64,000 nucleotides of DNA from Trinickia fusca (GCF_003628145.1 NZ_RBZV01000003.1:546768-610767); one strand, 5' to 3'; shown: positions 31,452 to 41,339, counted from the first letter of the stretch. Made by a program: numbers and translations. Notes: a model not told the origin generated them from the letters alone.

Positions 31452-32084
31452 TCAGGGAATGTTCAGGTACTTGTGGGTTTGCATCGACAGGCGCCACTGC
31501 GGATGACGCTTGCACCAGTCGATCGCGAGCCGCGTGTTCAAATCGCGCGCGGGCCCGTCCATCGGCTGTACGAGGAAATGGTCGAAATCGAGCTTGGCGT
31601 AGTCGGCCAGACGTTGGTTGTCCTGCGGCACGACGACCTTCAGCTCGTTGCCTTTCGTGACGACGAGCGGGGCGTCGGCCTTCGGACTCACGCAGATCCA
31701 GTCGATCGATTCGAGCACCGGCAGCGAGCCGTTCGTTTCGATCGCTACTTCGAAGCCGGCCGCATGCAGTGCATCGACGAGCGGCTCGTCCATTTGCAGC
31801 ATCGGCTCGCCGCCCGTGCAGACGACGAAGCGATGCGCTTCCCCTGCCGGCCATAGCGAGGCGATTTGTTCGACGAGCGCTTGCGCGTCACGGTACTTGC
31901 CGCCGTTTTCGCCATCGGTGCCGACGAAGTCCGTATCGCAAAAGCGGCACACGGCCGTCTCACGGTCCTCTTCACGGCCCGACCACAGATTGCAACCGGC
32001 GAACCGGCAGAACACGGCAGGGCGGCCCGCGTTCGCGCCTTCGCCTTGCAACGTGTAGAAAATTTCCTTGACCGCGTACGTCAT
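31452..32084 (-). CDS. queE: 7-carboxy-7-deazaguanine synthase QueE (radical SAM)
   Basis: QueE rearranges carboxytetrahydropterin to 7-carboxy-7-deazaguanine. The 210-aa protein has the QueE cysteine pattern C31-x14-C46-x2-C49 for the 4Fe-4S cluster, an expanded form of the radical-SAM CxxxCxxC. FYTLQGEGANAGRPAVFCRFAGCN and VCTGGEPMLQ also match. The ATG at 32084 is chosen because MTYAVKEIFYTLQGEG is the family N-terminus. It lies 117 bp downstream of queC. Confidence 0.94.
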   Translation of the reverse strand: MTYAVKEIFYTLQGEGANAGRPAVFCRFAGCNLWSGREEDRETAVCRFCDTDFVGTDGENGGKYRDAQALVEQIASLWPAGEAHRFVVCTGGEPMLQMDEPLVDALHAAGFEVAIETNGSLPVLESIDWICVSPKADAPLVVTKGNELKVVVPQDNQRLADYAKLDFDHFLVQPMDGPARDLNTRLAIDWCKRHPQWRLSMQTHKYLNIP

Positions 32085-32201
32085 ACTGCGTTGTTCCGTC
32101 TCAATGGCCGTGGGCGATGACCGATGGTTCGTCACCGACATCGCGGACGATATCGATGACACTGCCCATGCCGCTCGCCATCCGGCCGATATGCACCAGG
32201 C

Positions 32202-32933
32202 CTAAGCCGGCTGCGTCACCTTTTCGCCCGCTAGATAGGCCTCGTAGCCACGCTTGCGCAGGCGGCAGGCAGGGCATTCGCCGCAACCGAAACCCCACGC
32301 GTGCAGCTCGGCGCGTTCGCCCAGATAGCACGTATGCGTCTCGACGCGGACCAGCTCGACGAGCGAGTCGCCCCCGAGCGTGTGTGCGAGGCGCCACGTA
32401 TCGGCCTTGTCGAGCCACATCAGCGGCGTCTCGAGAATGAAGCGGCTGTCCATGCCGAGGTTCAGCGCGACTTGCAGCGCCTTCATCGTATCGTCGCGGC
32501 AATCGGGGTAGCCCGAAAAGTCGGTTTCGCACATGCCGCCGACGAGCACCCGCAGACCACGCCGATAGGCGATCGCCGCAGCGATCGTCATGAACATCAG
32601 GTTGCGGCCGGGCACGAACGTGTTCGGCAGTCCGCTCGCTGCGGCCTCGATCTCGATTTCGCGCGTCATGGCCGTGTCGCTGATCGAGCCCAGCACCGAC
32701 AGGTCGATCATGTGATCCTCGCCGAGCCGCTCAGCCCACTGCGGGAATTCACGCATGAGCGCTTGGCGCACGCCTTCGCGGCATTCGAGCTCGACGCGGT
32801 GGCGCTGGCCATAATCGAAGCCGAGCGTTTCGACCGTCGCGTAGCGCTCGAGCGCCCAGGCGAGACAGGTAGTCGAATCCTGACCACCGGAAAACAGCAC
32901 GAGCGCGCCGCCGTTAGCGTCTGTCCGAATCAC
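32202..32933 (-). CDS. queC: 7-cyano-7-deazaguanine synthase QueC
   Basis: QueC makes preQ0 from carboxydeazaguanine, ATP and ammonia. The 243-aa protein has the PP-loop [10 protein letters not shown] (15-24), [22 protein letters not shown] and a C-terminal zinc cysteine cluster [15 protein letters not shown]. It heads the queC-queE-queD unit; no queF or tgt is in the window. The 233-bp gap upstream holds the operon promoter region and the end of tRNA-Phe. I looked for a preQ1 riboswitch there and did not see one. Confidence 0.96.
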   Translation of the reverse strand: MIRTDANGGALVLFSGGQDSTTCLAWALERYATVETLGFDYGQRHRVELECREGVRQALMREFPQWAERLGEDHMIDLSVLGSISDTAMTREIEIEAAASGLPNTFVPGRNLMFMTIAAAIAYRRGLRVLVGGMCETDFSGYPDCRDDTMKALQVALNLGMDSRFILETPLMWLDKADTWRLAHTLGGDSLVELVRVETHTCYLGERAELHAWGFGCGECPACRLRKRGYEAYLAGEKVTQPA

Positions 32934-33124
32934 CGTGAAAACTCCGTGGACCGTGATGAATGATAAGCGTCGTGCCGCATGCGCGCGTGCCTCTTGCCCA
33001 TTCGCAGTATACGCTGCGCCTATTGGGGCCAGGCCGCGCGGCGCTTATATTGACCAGAAGTGAAGGCCAAGGAAACGCGCTGACCAGCCGCCCATCGACG
33101 GCCCCAACCATGAAAGGCCATGTG

Positions 33125-33157
33125 AAAAACCCCAAGAACCTTGCGATTCTTGGGGTT
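33125..33157 (-). terminator. Rho-independent terminator after tRNA-Phe
   Basis: On the minus strand an 11-bp stem (33147-33157 with 33128-33138) with an 8-nt loop runs into TTTTT. It begins 10 nt after the tRNA CCA end. Confidence 0.88.
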
Positions 33158-33166
33158 GGATACTGC

Positions 33167-33242
33167 TGGTGGCCTGGGGCGGAATCGAACCACCGACACG
33201 CGGATTTTCAATCCGCTGCTCTACCAACTGAGCTACCGGGCC
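33167..33242 (-). tRNA. tRNA-Phe (GAA)
   Basis: A full cloverleaf of 76 nt with encoded CCA is read on the minus strand. The D-arm is GCTC-AGTTGGTA-GAGC; the anticodon stem GCGGA/TCCGC has loop TTGAAAA, giving anticodon GAA. The T-arm is GGTGG-TTCGATT-CCGCC. The acceptor stem GGCCCGG/CCAGGCC has a C-A mismatch at the fifth pair. A promoter lies just upstream and a terminator downstream. Confidence 0.97.
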
Positions 33243-33255
33243 ACGAAGAAGCGAG

Positions 33256-33284
33256 AGTATAGCAATGGGTTTTGTCTGCCGCAA
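33256..33284 (-). promoter_or_regulatory. Promoter of tRNA-Phe
   Basis: On the minus strand TTGCGG (-35) and TATACT (-10) are separated by 17 bp. The -10 ends 13 bp before the tRNA 5' end. Position and spacing fit a sigma-70 tRNA promoter. Confidence 0.72.
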
Positions 33285-33322
33285 GCATTTTTTCGCAAGC
33301 GGCTTCAGTTTCGGCTTCGGCT

Positions 33323-34009
33323 TTATTCGCCCTTGTTCTTGCTGAGGTCGACGCCGAGCTGCTTGAGCTTGCGATACAGGTGCGTGCGCTCGAGACCGGT
33401 CTTCTCGGCCACGCGCGTCATGCTGCCGTTCTCGCGCGCGAGGTGATATTCGAAGTAGGCGCGCTCGAATGCATCACGCGCATCGCGCAGCGGAATGTCG
33501 AACGAGATCGAAGCCGTTTGCGCCGGCAAGCTGCTGGCCGCGACATTGTCGACGGCCATCATCGGCAATGCGACGGCTTGCGCGACGGTTGCCGCATTGG
33601 CCGGCACCGCCTTGGCCGCTGCCGCTTGCGCGGTGGGCAGTGCGGTGCCCCGCGCCAGCCCCTGCTCGACGGCTTTCAGCAGCTTTTGCAGCGCAATCGG
33701 CTTCTCGAGGAAATTGAGTGCGCCGATCTTCGTCGCTTCGACGGCCGTGTCGATGGTCGCATGGCCCGACATCATGATGACGGGCATGGTCAGCTGCCCC
33801 TGCGCTGCCCACTCCTTGAGCAGCGTCACGCCGTCGGTGTCGGGCATCCAGATATCGAGCAGCACCAGATCAGGCGCCTGACGCAAGCGGGATTCGCGCG
33901 CCTGCTGCGCGTTTTCCGCCACTTCCACGGCATGTCCCTCGTCGCTCAGGATTTCCGAGAGCAATTCCCGGATACCCATTTCGTCGTCTACTACCAGGAT
34001 GGTTGCCAT
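33323..34009 (-). CDS. NtrX-like response regulator lacking the AAA+ domain
   Basis: The 228-aa protein has a receiver domain (about 3-118) with phospho-acceptor D52 and a Fis-type helix-turn-helix at the C-terminus (RVAEKTGLERTHLYRKLKQLGVDL). A linker rich in Ala (about 120-165) replaces the sigma-54-interacting AAA+ domain found in classical NtrX. It therefore probably acts at sigma-70 promoters or as a repressor, which is inferred. Its ATG follows directly after the stop of the NtrY-like kinase (no gap), so the pair is co-translated. Confidence 0.85.
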   Translation of the reverse strand: MATILVVDDEMGIRELLSEILSDEGHAVEVAENAQQARESRLRQAPDLVLLDIWMPDTDGVTLLKEWAAQGQLTMPVIMMSGHATIDTAVEATKIGALNFLEKPIALQKLLKAVEQGLARGTALPTAQAAAAKAVPANAATVAQAVALPMMAVDNVAASSLPAQTASISFDIPLRDARDAFERAYFEYHLARENGSMTRVAEKTGLERTHLYRKLKQLGVDLSKNKGE

Positions 34010-36409
34010 TTATGCTGCCCTTGTCTGCACTGTTGCTTTTGTCGTTCCCGGCGCGGCACCGCCGCGCGATGGCGCGCTCGCCGCCCCAGCTGCTGGAGCG
34101 TCGTCTGCCATTTGCAGGAACAAAATCGAGATTTGCGCGCCTTCGACCGTCTCGCTACCCGCTTTCACGCGATTGCGAATGTCGATGCGTGCGCCGTGTT
34201 CGTCGACGATCTTCTTGACCGTGGCAAGCCCGAGCCCCGTTCCTTTGGCCTTCGTCGTCACGTAAGGTTCGAACGCGCGCGTGAGAATGCGCGCGGGGAA
34301 GCCCGGGCCGTTGTCCGACACGGTCAGGCGCACCGCGACGCTCACTTTGCCGTGCACGTCGGGGTCGCCATATTCTACTGTTTTGGTTTCGAGGAGCACA
34401 TGCGGGCTTTCCGCATCGGCCACCGCATCCTGCGCATTCTGCAGCAGGTTGTGAATCACCTGACGCAACTGCGTCGCGTCGCCCTTGATCACGGGCAGCG
34501 CCGACAGCTCCACCGCGATCGGGCTCTTGCCTTCCTCGATGCCGTACAACCCGAGCACTTCCGTCACCAGGTCGTTCAACTGGAGATGCGCGAGCACGGC
34601 CGGCGGCGTACGCGCGTAGTCGCGGAAATCGTCGACCATCTGCTTCATCGCCGCGACCTGATTGACGATCGTCGTCGCACCGCGTTTGAGCACGTCGGCA
34701 TCGTGCTGCGAAAGCTTATCGGCGAGCTTCATCTGCAGGCGCTCGGCCGACAGCTGGATCGGGGTGAGCGGATTCTTGATCTCGTGCGCAAGCCGACGCG
34801 CCACCTCGCCCCAGGCCACCGAACGCTGCGCCGATATGACATCCGAAATGTCGTCGAACACGACTACGTAGCCGGTCGCCTGCGCCTCGTCGCCCTGCGT
34901 GCCCGAGGCGAGCCGCGTGCCGCGCACGAGCAGCGTCAGCGGCTCGCTCTCACCCGGCACCGGGACGGCAAATTGCTGCTGCCAGTGGCCGCCGTCGTCG
35001 ACACCGTTCGTACTCGCGGCCTCGCGATCGGCAAACGCCTTGCGCACCATCACGGCGAACTCGGCAACCACGCCGATGTGCTCGAGCGAGGCGCCCAGCA
35101 TCGACTGGAACGGCTGCCGGAAAATCCGCTCGGCGCCACGATTGGCCGTCGTGAGCCGAAACTGTCGGTCGAGCACGAACACGCCGGCCGTCAGGTTCGC
35201 CAGAATGCTCTCGAGATACGCTTTCGAATGTTCGAGCGCGACGCGATTGCGCTCGACGGCCGCACGCGCCTCCGACAGCTGGCGCGTCATCGCGTTGAAC
35301 GACTGCGTGAGGAAGCCGAGCTCGTCGCGCGTCTTGATCTCGCGCTTGGGCGTGTAGTCGCCTTCAGCCACTTCCTTCGTACCCTTCGCGAGCAGGAACA
35401 GCGGCCGGGCGAGCTGATTGCCGAGCGCGAACGCGAGCATCATCGCCACGAACGTCGCCAAAAACAGGGCGAGCGTCAGCGTGCCGATGTACATCTTGCG
35501 CAGCCCCGTGCGACCAAGCGCCTTTTCCTGATACTCGCGGTAGGCCCGCTGCACGGAGTCGGCGTTGCGCGCGAGCGTCGGCGATACCGGCTGCGTGAGC
35601 TGCAGGAAGCGTTCGGTCGGCAGCAGCTGCGTCGTATTCGCATCGGGAATGCGTTCGAGCACGCGCAAGCGCAAGGTGCCCTTGCTGCCCCGGGCGTGCG
35701 GATCGCCGTCGATTTCGCCTTCGATCGACGCATAGCCGTGCCCGCGCGCCTGATCGATCATGATCTGCGTCGGCATGTCGTCGGGCACGAACGACGCGAT
35801 GTTGCTCGACGCCTGCGCGACCACATGCAGATCGGGCGACGCGCCCATCACGCTGCCCGAGGATTCGACCAGCATCGCCTCCTGCACGCCGAACTGATCG
35901 CGCAGGCGCAGCAGCGTCAGCGTGGTGTTGTTGGGGGGCGTGCTCGCGAGCTGCTCAGCCATCAGCCGCGCCTTCGTCTGCAGATCGGACAGCGAGGCGT
36001 CGAGCATGCCGCGCCCGAGATTGAGACCCGCCGTCAGCGCCGTTTCGACGTTCACGTCGAACCACGACTCGATGCTGCGCGAAACGAACTGATACGAAAC
36101 GACGTAGATGATCCCGCCTGGCACGACGCCGACGAGCGCAAAGAAGATGGCCAGCTTCGCCAGCAACCGCGTGCCGAATTTGCCCTTGCGCAAACGCGCG
36201 ATGATCATCACGGCGAGCGCGACGACGACCAGCAGGAACACGAGCGCGACCACGATGTTCGCGGCGTACAGCCACGAGTAGTAGCGGTCGAAGAACTCCG
36301 TGTTCGCGCTCGCGGCTGCGAGCAGCACGAGCAGCAGCAACGCGGTGATCGCGACTGTCGAGACCAGCACGCGGGCGACGATGCTTTTCGCGTCCGCGAC
36401 GCGGCGCAC
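34010..36409 (-). CDS. ntrY: NtrY-like membrane sensor histidine kinase
   Basis: This is a kinase of about 799 aa with several N-terminal membrane segments, a periplasmic region, a further membrane segment and HAMP (about 305-390). A PAS domain (about 395-530) and HisKA with H542 in LAHEIKNPLTPIQLSAERL follow, then a HATPase with DNGPGFP and KAKGTGLGLATVKKI. The order matches NtrY, linked in other proteobacteria to nitrogen or redox sensing. The start is uncertain: GTG 36409 is chosen because it directly follows the DUF4390 stop and AAGTAGG; an in-frame ATG at 36490 lies inside that gene. Confidence 0.85.
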   Translation of the reverse strand: MRRVADAKSIVARVLVSTVAITALLLLVLLAAASANTEFFDRYYSWLYAANIVVALVFLLVVVALAVMIIARLRKGKFGTRLLAKLAIFFALVGVVPGGIIYVVSYQFVSRSIESWFDVNVETALTAGLNLGRGMLDASLSDLQTKARLMAEQLASTPPNNTTLTLLRLRDQFGVQEAMLVESSGSVMGASPDLHVVAQASSNIASFVPDDMPTQIMIDQARGHGYASIEGEIDGDPHARGSKGTLRLRVLERIPDANTTQLLPTERFLQLTQPVSPTLARNADSVQRAYREYQEKALGRTGLRKMYIGTLTLALFLATFVAMMLAFALGNQLARPLFLLAKGTKEVAEGDYTPKREIKTRDELGFLTQSFNAMTRQLSEARAAVERNRVALEHSKAYLESILANLTAGVFVLDRQFRLTTANRGAERIFRQPFQSMLGASLEHIGVVAEFAVMVRKAFADREAASTNGVDDGGHWQQQFAVPVPGESEPLTLLVRGTRLASGTQGDEAQATGYVVVFDDISDVISAQRSVAWGEVARRLAHEIKNPLTPIQLSAERLQMKLADKLSQHDADVLKRGATTIVNQVAAMKQMVDDFRDYARTPPAVLAHLQLNDLVTEVLGLYGIEEGKSPIAVELSALPVIKGDATQLRQVIHNLLQNAQDAVADAESPHVLLETKTVEYGDPDVHGKVSVAVRLTVSDNGPGFPARILTRAFEPYVTTKAKGTGLGLATVKKIVDEHGARIDIRNRVKAGSETVEGAQISILFLQMADDAPAAGAASAPSRGGAAPGTTKATVQTRAA

Positions 36410-36410
36410 C

Positions 36411-37004
36411 CTACTTAGCACGTTCGGCCACCGTAAAGGGGAAGCGCTTCCAATCGGAAGCGAGCGTCCAGTCGCGGTTGTTGACCGCATCGACCTGGAA
36501 CGGCTTGGGCATCAATGCCGTATCGAGCTCCATACGCACCGACGCCGTATAGGTTTCGCCTTGCTGGACCTGGTTGCGTTCGATCACATGCCACGACGTC
36601 ACGTGTTTGATCACGGCGAGCGCATCGGAAAGCGAGGCGAAGCCGAGCTGCAAGCCGCCCGTCGAGACGCGGTACTCGCGCGTGAGCGGCTGAAACGACA
36701 GGCGTAGCGTTTGCGACACGGATACGGGCTGCTCGTCGAGCCAATACCAGCGCGGACGGGACAGCACGAAATCGGTCGTGAAGTACAGCGGAATGCCCTT
36801 GTTCACGGCATCTTCGAGGCTGCTGTTGAGCTCGAAGTCGAAGCGCGCATCGAGCGTCCAGCCGCTGCCGTCCGCCTGCAGCGAAGCGCGCTGCACGGCA
36901 ATCGACTCGGCATGCGCAGGCACCGCCGCAGCGAGCAACAAGGTCAGCCCAATCCAGAGCGAGGCCGCAAGCCGCAGCGGGAAGAAGCGTTTGCTGATCG
37001 TCAC
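36411..37004 (-). CDS. Exported DUF4390 protein
   Basis: The 197-aa protein has a signal peptide (to about HAE at 33) and a single beta-rich domain, with ESIAVQRASLQADGSGWTLDARFDFEL, GIPLYFTTDFVL and RPRWYWLDEQPVS matching DUF4390. The family is regularly encoded between rsmB and ntrY in beta-proteobacteria, suggesting a part in NtrY signal input, but no function is proven. It overlaps the rsmB stop by 4 bp and ends one base before the proposed ntrY start. Confidence 0.84.
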   Translation of the reverse strand: MTISKRFFPLRLAASLWIGLTLLLAAAVPAHAESIAVQRASLQADGSGWTLDARFDFELNSSLEDAVNKGIPLYFTTDFVLSRPRWYWLDEQPVSVSQTLRLSFQPLTREYRVSTGGLQLGFASLSDALAVIKHVTSWHVIERNQVQQGETYTASVRMELDTALMPKPFQVDAVNNRDWTLASDWKRFPFTVAERAK

Positions 37005-38458
37005 CGTTTCTGAAAGCGCGCGTAGAAAAAACCGTCGTGGTCGATGGCAAACCCGGTGCGCTCGTCGGTGCGCAGGCCGGTCGATTGGGGCACCGACGAC
37101 GTGGCTCCGGCCGCTGCCGAAACGGGCGCCAGTTGCCCCGGCGCGTCCAATCGTACCGCATCTTCATGTACGCGTTCAAACCACTGGGCCTGCGCCTCGC
37201 CTTCCTCGGGGAAGATCGAGCACGTCACGTAAAGCAGCTCGCCGCCCGGCTTCAGGAGTGGCCACAGCGCATCGAGGATGCGGCGCTGCTCGGCGACGAG
37301 CGCAGCGATGTCGGAGGCACGCCGCAGCCAGCGGATGTCGGGATGGCGCCGCACGATGCCCGAGGCCGAGCACGGCACATCGGCCAGGATGCGGTCGAAT
37401 GCGATGCCGTCGTGCCATTGCGCGGGCTCACCCGCATCGCCCACGCGCACCTGTGCTTGCAGTTCGAGCCGCGCGAGGTTCTCGCCGATGCGCGCGGCGC
37501 GCGTTGCGTCGCTTTCGAGCGCGACGAGCGTCACGTCGGCCAACTCGAGCACGTGCCCTGTTTTGCCGCCGGGCGCCGCGCAAGCATCGAGCACACGCAT
37601 GCCGTCACGCACACCCAGCCATTCGCCCGCCAGTTGCGCGCCGGCATCCTGCACCGAGACGACGCCTTGCGCAAAGCCGGGGATGCGCTCGACCGGGAGC
37701 GGCGCGGCCAGTCGCACCGCGTGAGTGCCGATCTGAGCGGCCTCGATCCCATGCTCGCGCAGCGTATCCAGATAGGAGGCCACCGTCGCGCGGCGTGCGT
37801 TCACGCGCAACGTCAGCGGGCCGGGACGATCGCCGGCAGCGAGGATGTCCTGCCAGCGCTCGTCCCATGCGCCCTTGACGGCGTCGATCCACCATTGCGG
37901 ATAGTTCCACGCGGCCGGCGCGTCGGCACGCGCAGTGCTCATCAGCGTGTCGCGGTCACGCAGGAAAGTGCGCAACACGGCATTGACGAGGCCTTTCGCG
38001 AACGAGACTTCGCGACGTGCCCCGATTGCGTTCACCGCCTGATCGACGACCGTATGCGCCGCGTAGGGGGCCGCGTCGGTTTCATCGACGAGCAACGTCA
38101 GCGCGCACGCGAGCATGTTGCCGACATGCTGCGGCGGCGCCTTGCGCACGAGCCGTGCAGCGATCCAGTCGACCGTGCCGAGACGGCGCAGCGTGCGGTA
38201 AGCAATGTCCTGCATGGCGCCGCGCGCGCTGGCAGCCGAAGTGGCGGGTAGCGCAGCTTGCACGGCCGCCAGCGCCGCCGGCAAAGCTGTGCCGCTACGC
38301 ACGGCGCCGACCGCCTGCGCGGCGCCATCGAGCGCGAAGCCCAGCGAGTCGGGCGGCAGATGCAGTTGCGACAAGCGTGACTCGCGGGCAGGCATAGGGC
38401 GCGCAGCAGAAGCGGACGGCTTAATCGAATGACGACGTGCGGAGGAAGGTCGAGTCAT
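37001..38458 (-). CDS. rsmB: 16S rRNA (cytosine-967-C5)-methyltransferase RsmB
   Basis: RsmB methylates C967 of 16S rRNA. The 485-aa protein has an N-terminal NusB-like helical domain (about 50-190) and a Rossmann methyltransferase domain with DACAAPGGKTGHVLEL, the catalytic-cysteine motifs DVPCSASGIVRRHPDIRW and YVTCSIFPEEGEAQ. The start is uncertain: ATG 38458 (MTRPSSARR) is preferred, but no good Shine-Dalgarno precedes it or ATG 38395. It leads an operon with DUF4390 and ntrYX. Confidence 0.93.
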   Translation of the reverse strand: MTRPSSARRHSIKPSASAARPMPARESRLSQLHLPPDSLGFALDGAAQAVGAVRSGTALPAALAAVQAALPATSAASARGAMQDIAYRTLRRLGTVDWIAARLVRKAPPQHVGNMLACALTLLVDETDAAPYAAHTVVDQAVNAIGARREVSFAKGLVNAVLRTFLRDRDTLMSTARADAPAAWNYPQWWIDAVKGAWDERWQDILAAGDRPGPLTLRVNARRATVASYLDTLREHGIEAAQIGTHAVRLAAPLPVERIPGFAQGVVSVQDAGAQLAGEWLGVRDGMRVLDACAAPGGKTGHVLELADVTLVALESDATRAARIGENLARLELQAQVRVGDAGEPAQWHDGIAFDRILADVPCSASGIVRRHPDIRWLRRASDIAALVAEQRRILDALWPLLKPGGELLYVTCSIFPEEGEAQAQWFERVHEDAVRLDAPGQLAPVSAAAGATSSVPQSTGLRTDERTGFAIDHDGFFYARFQKR

Positions 38459-38565
38459 GGAAGGAGGGTGAACCGGGCACGGTACGGGGCACCGCGCACA
38501 AGCAAGACAAACGCCGCATTGTAACGTGACCGCGGACGACCCTTGCCGCGCACCGTCCCGCAAGC

Positions 38566-38594
38566 AAAAAGGGCGAGCTGCACAGCCCGCCCTT
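38566..38594 (-). terminator. Terminator after htpX
   Basis: On the minus strand a 12-bp stem with one mismatch (38583-38594 with 38569-38580) runs into TTTTT. It lies in the 190-bp gap between htpX and rsmB and ends the htpX transcript. Confidence 0.78.
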
Positions 38595-38648
38595 CTTTCC
38601 CATCAGGGCATACCGCGCACGGCATGCCATTCAGCCTTCAGGTATCGA

Positions 38649-39506
38649 TCAGTCGTAACGGCCCGTGCGCGCCATCTCCTGCAGGCGCGCGATACGCTCT
38701 TCCGTCGCCGGGTGCGTCGAGAATAGATTGGCGACGCCGCCGCCCGACAGCGGGTTCAGGATCATCATCTGCGCCGTGGTGGGGTGGGCTTCGGCTGCGG
38801 CGAACGGGATACCCGACGCATAGCGATGAATCTTGTCGAGCGCCGAAGCCAACGCCTGTGGGTCGCCCGACAGCTCCGCACCGCCGCGGTCGGCCTCGAA
38901 CTCGCGAGCGCGCGAGATCGCCATCTGGATCATGGCCGCGGCGATCGGCGCGAGCAGCGCGACGGCAATGCTCGCGATCGGATTGGCCGGGCGGCCTTCC
39001 TCGTCACGACCGCCGAAAAACATCGCGAAGTTCGCCAGCGCCGAGATCGCGCCGGCCATCGTCGCCGAGATCGTCGAAATCAGGATGTCGCGGTGCTTGA
39101 CGTGCGACAGCTCGTGCGCCATCACGCCACGCATCTCGCGCTCGGACAGGATGCGCAGGATGCCCGTCGTAGCCGCCACGGCGGCATGCTCGGGACTGCG
39201 GCCCGTTGCGAACGCATTGGGCGCCTCTTCGTTGATCAGGTAGACGCGCGGCATCGGCAAACTTGCGCGCGTGGCCAATTCGCGGACCATCCGGTAGAAC
39301 TGCGGCGCGCTGGTTTCGTCGACTTCCTGCGCGTTGTACATGCTCAGGACCATCTTGTCCGAGAACCAGTACGAGAAGAAATTCATCGCCAGTGCGATGA
39401 CGAGCGCGAACATCATGCCGCGCGAGCCGCCGATCATCCCGCCAATAGTGACGAAGAGGGCCGTGATGGCGGCCATCAGCATCGCAGTTTTGACCCAGTT
39501 GAACAT
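38649..39506 (-). CDS. htpX: Protease HtpX
   Basis: HtpX is an inner-membrane M48 zinc protease for damaged membrane proteins. The 285-aa protein has membrane segments near 5-25 and 30-48, zinc motif HELSH (131-135), two further hydrophobic segments (about 143-200) and [12 protein letters not shown] supplying the third ligand. It is the usual length. It appears monocistronic, with a terminator downstream. Confidence 0.95.
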   Translation of the reverse strand: MFNWVKTAMLMAAITALFVTIGGMIGGSRGMMFALVIALAMNFFSYWFSDKMVLSMYNAQEVDETSAPQFYRMVRELATRASLPMPRVYLINEEAPNAFATGRSPEHAAVAATTGILRILSEREMRGVMAHELSHVKHRDILISTISATMAGAISALANFAMFFGGRDEEGRPANPIASIAVALLAPIAAAMIQMAISRAREFEADRGGAELSGDPQALASALDKIHRYASGIPFAAAEAHPTTAQMMILNPLSGGGVANLFSTHPATEERIARLQEMARTGRYD

Positions 39507-39615
39507 GTCGACTCCTTTTCTCGTTGCCTTGCCTACCAGTACCCGCTGCCGTCAGGGCAGCACAGCGAATAATTGTAAGCGATTCGTCAGGCAAGCGCGC
39601 GCAGGAAAAATTCAA

Positions 39616-40257
39616 TCAGCGGTGCGCGGTGGCGAGCTTCAGGCCCAGGCCGACGAACGCGCTGCCGACCACGCGATCGAGCCACTTCTTCACGCCGGGC
39701 TTGCCGCCGAGCCGACGCGTCACACTGCCGGCCACCCATGCGACGAAGCTGTTCCAGACCGTGCTCATCGCGAGAAACACGGCGCCCAGCGCGAGGAACG
39801 CGAGCACCTTGTGGTCGGCGTCGGCCGACACGAATTGCGGGAAGAACGAGACGAAGAACAGCACGACCTTGGGGTTCAGCACGTTCGTCCAAAAGCCTTG
39901 CACGAACAGCTGCCGGAGCGGCTTGGGCGCGCCGGGCATGCGCGTTTCGGAGACTTGCGCGACCTTGTCGGGCGACGCGAGCAGCAACCGCACGCCCAGA
40001 TAGATCAGGTAAATCGCGCCCGCGATCTTGATCACGGTAAAGGCCGCCGCGGATGCCGCCAGCAGCGCCGTCAACCCGAATGCACAAGCGAGTGCATGCA
40101 CGCAGCAGCCGGCCGAAATGCCGAGCGCCGACATCAAGCCCGCGCCACGGCCTTGCGCGATGCTGCGCCCGACGATGTATGCCGTATCCGGTCCCGGCGT
40201 GATGTTCAGAAGAAAGACTGCGGCGACGAACAACGGGAAATGCACGATACCGAACAT
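39616..40257 (-). CDS. LysE/RhtB family amino-acid exporter
   Basis: The 213-aa protein has about six membrane segments and the family signature FLLNITPGPDTAYIVGRSIAQGRGAGLMSALGISAG near the N-terminus, with GFWTNVLNPKVVLFFVSFFPQF in the middle. These proteins export amino acids or homoserine lactones. ATG 40257 is preferred because GAAGGAG precedes it; ATG 40287 adds ten residues. The exported compound is unknown. Confidence 0.9.
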   Translation of the reverse strand: MFGIVHFPLFVAAVFLLNITPGPDTAYIVGRSIAQGRGAGLMSALGISAGCCVHALACAFGLTALLAASAAAFTVIKIAGAIYLIYLGVRLLLASPDKVAQVSETRMPGAPKPLRQLFVQGFWTNVLNPKVVLFFVSFFPQFVSADADHKVLAFLALGAVFLAMSTVWNSFVAWVAGSVTRRLGGKPGVKKWLDRVVGSAFVGLGLKLATAHR

Positions 40258-40315
40258 CCTGGGCTCCTTCGCTGACCTGCGGTTCAAATAGAGGCCAAAT
40301 GCGCCTTCACCGGCG

Positions 40316-41305
40316 TCACGCCTGCGTTGGCAGGCTCAGGTGCTCGCCTGCGGTGAGCGTCGCACCGGCCAGAAAATCGCGCACCGGCAAGCGCTTGCCG
40401 CCCGGCTTCTGCAATTGCAGCAGGCGCAGCGCCCCTTCGCCGCAAGCGACGACGACGCCATCGGCCGATACGTCGACGATCGTACCCGGTGGCGCGACAT
40501 GCGAGCGATCGGCCATCGGCTCGGCCGCCCAGATTTTCAGTGCCGTGCCATCACCAAGCGTGGCCACACCGCCCGGAAACGGGTCGAACGCACGAACCTG
40601 ACGCGCCAGCACAGTGGCCGGCTTGCGCCAGTCGAGTGCGGCTTCGTGCTTGCCGATCTTTTCCGCGTAGGTCACGCCTGCGGCCGGTTGCGGCGTGGCG
40701 GCGAGCGAGCCGTCGCGCTCGAGTTGCGTCAGCGCTTCGACGATGAGCCGTGCGCCGTCGGCCGCGAGCTTGTCGTGCAGCGTCGCCGTGGTGTCGACGG
40801 GCTCGATGGGCATGCGCGCCATGCTGAGCATCGCGCCGGTGTCGAGCCCCGCGTCCATCTGCATCAGCGTGATGCCGGTTTCGCTGTCGCCGGCTTCGAT
40901 CGCGCGGTGGATCGGCGCCGCGCCGCGCCAGCGAGGCAGCAGCGACCCGTGGATGTTGATGCAACCGTAGCGCGGGATGTCCAGCACTTCCTGCGGCAGC
41001 AGCAGCCCGTAGGCTGCGACGACCATCACGTCGTGCGGCGTCGCTCGCAGCCGTTCGATGGCTGCCTCGGCTTCGGCCGGGAACTTGCCGCTACGGCGCA
41101 GCGACGGCGGCTGCGCCACCTCGAGCCCGCGCTCGAGCGCATAGCGTTTGACGGCGCTCGCCTGCAGCTTCATGCCGCGACCGGCAGGGCGGTCGGGCTG
41201 CGTCAGGACGAGCGGAATCGGAAAGCCGGCCGCGTCGATCGCGGCGAGGGCCGCCGCGGCGAACTCGGGCGTGCCGGCGAAAATGACACGCAGCGTATGG
41301 GTCAT
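40316..41305 (-). CDS. fmt: Methionyl-tRNA formyltransferase
   Basis: Fmt formylates initiator Met-tRNA using 10-formyl-THF. The 329-aa protein starts [20 protein letters not shown], has the catalytic [21 protein letters not shown] with the downstream Asp in [13 protein letters not shown], and a C-terminal OB-fold domain (about 210-325). It follows def on the same strand with a 34-bp gap, the common def-fmt pair. Confidence 0.96.
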   Translation of the reverse strand: MTHTLRVIFAGTPEFAAAALAAIDAAGFPIPLVLTQPDRPAGRGMKLQASAVKRYALERGLEVAQPPSLRRSGKFPAEAEAAIERLRATPHDVMVVAAYGLLLPQEVLDIPRYGCINIHGSLLPRWRGAAPIHRAIEAGDSETGITLMQMDAGLDTGAMLSMARMPIEPVDTTATLHDKLAADGARLIVEALTQLERDGSLAATPQPAAGVTYAEKIGKHEAALDWRKPATVLARQVRAFDPFPGGVATLGDGTALKIWAAEPMADRSHVAPPGTIVDVSADGVVVACGEGALRLLQLQKPGGKRLPVRDFLAGATLTAGEHLSLPTQA

Positions 41306-41339
41306 GGCAACGAACGTCGAGGGATCGCTGGGTCGCGCG

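Noticed and set aside
32934..33166. A preQ1 riboswitch before queC
   Set aside because: I looked for the short preQ1-I pseudoknot and its A-rich tail on the minus strand and saw neither.
33272..36418. A 1048-codon open frame antisense to ntrYX
   Set aside because: It covers two real genes and the tRNA-Phe promoter, with Arg/His-rich low-information sequence. It is explained by codon bias on the other strand.
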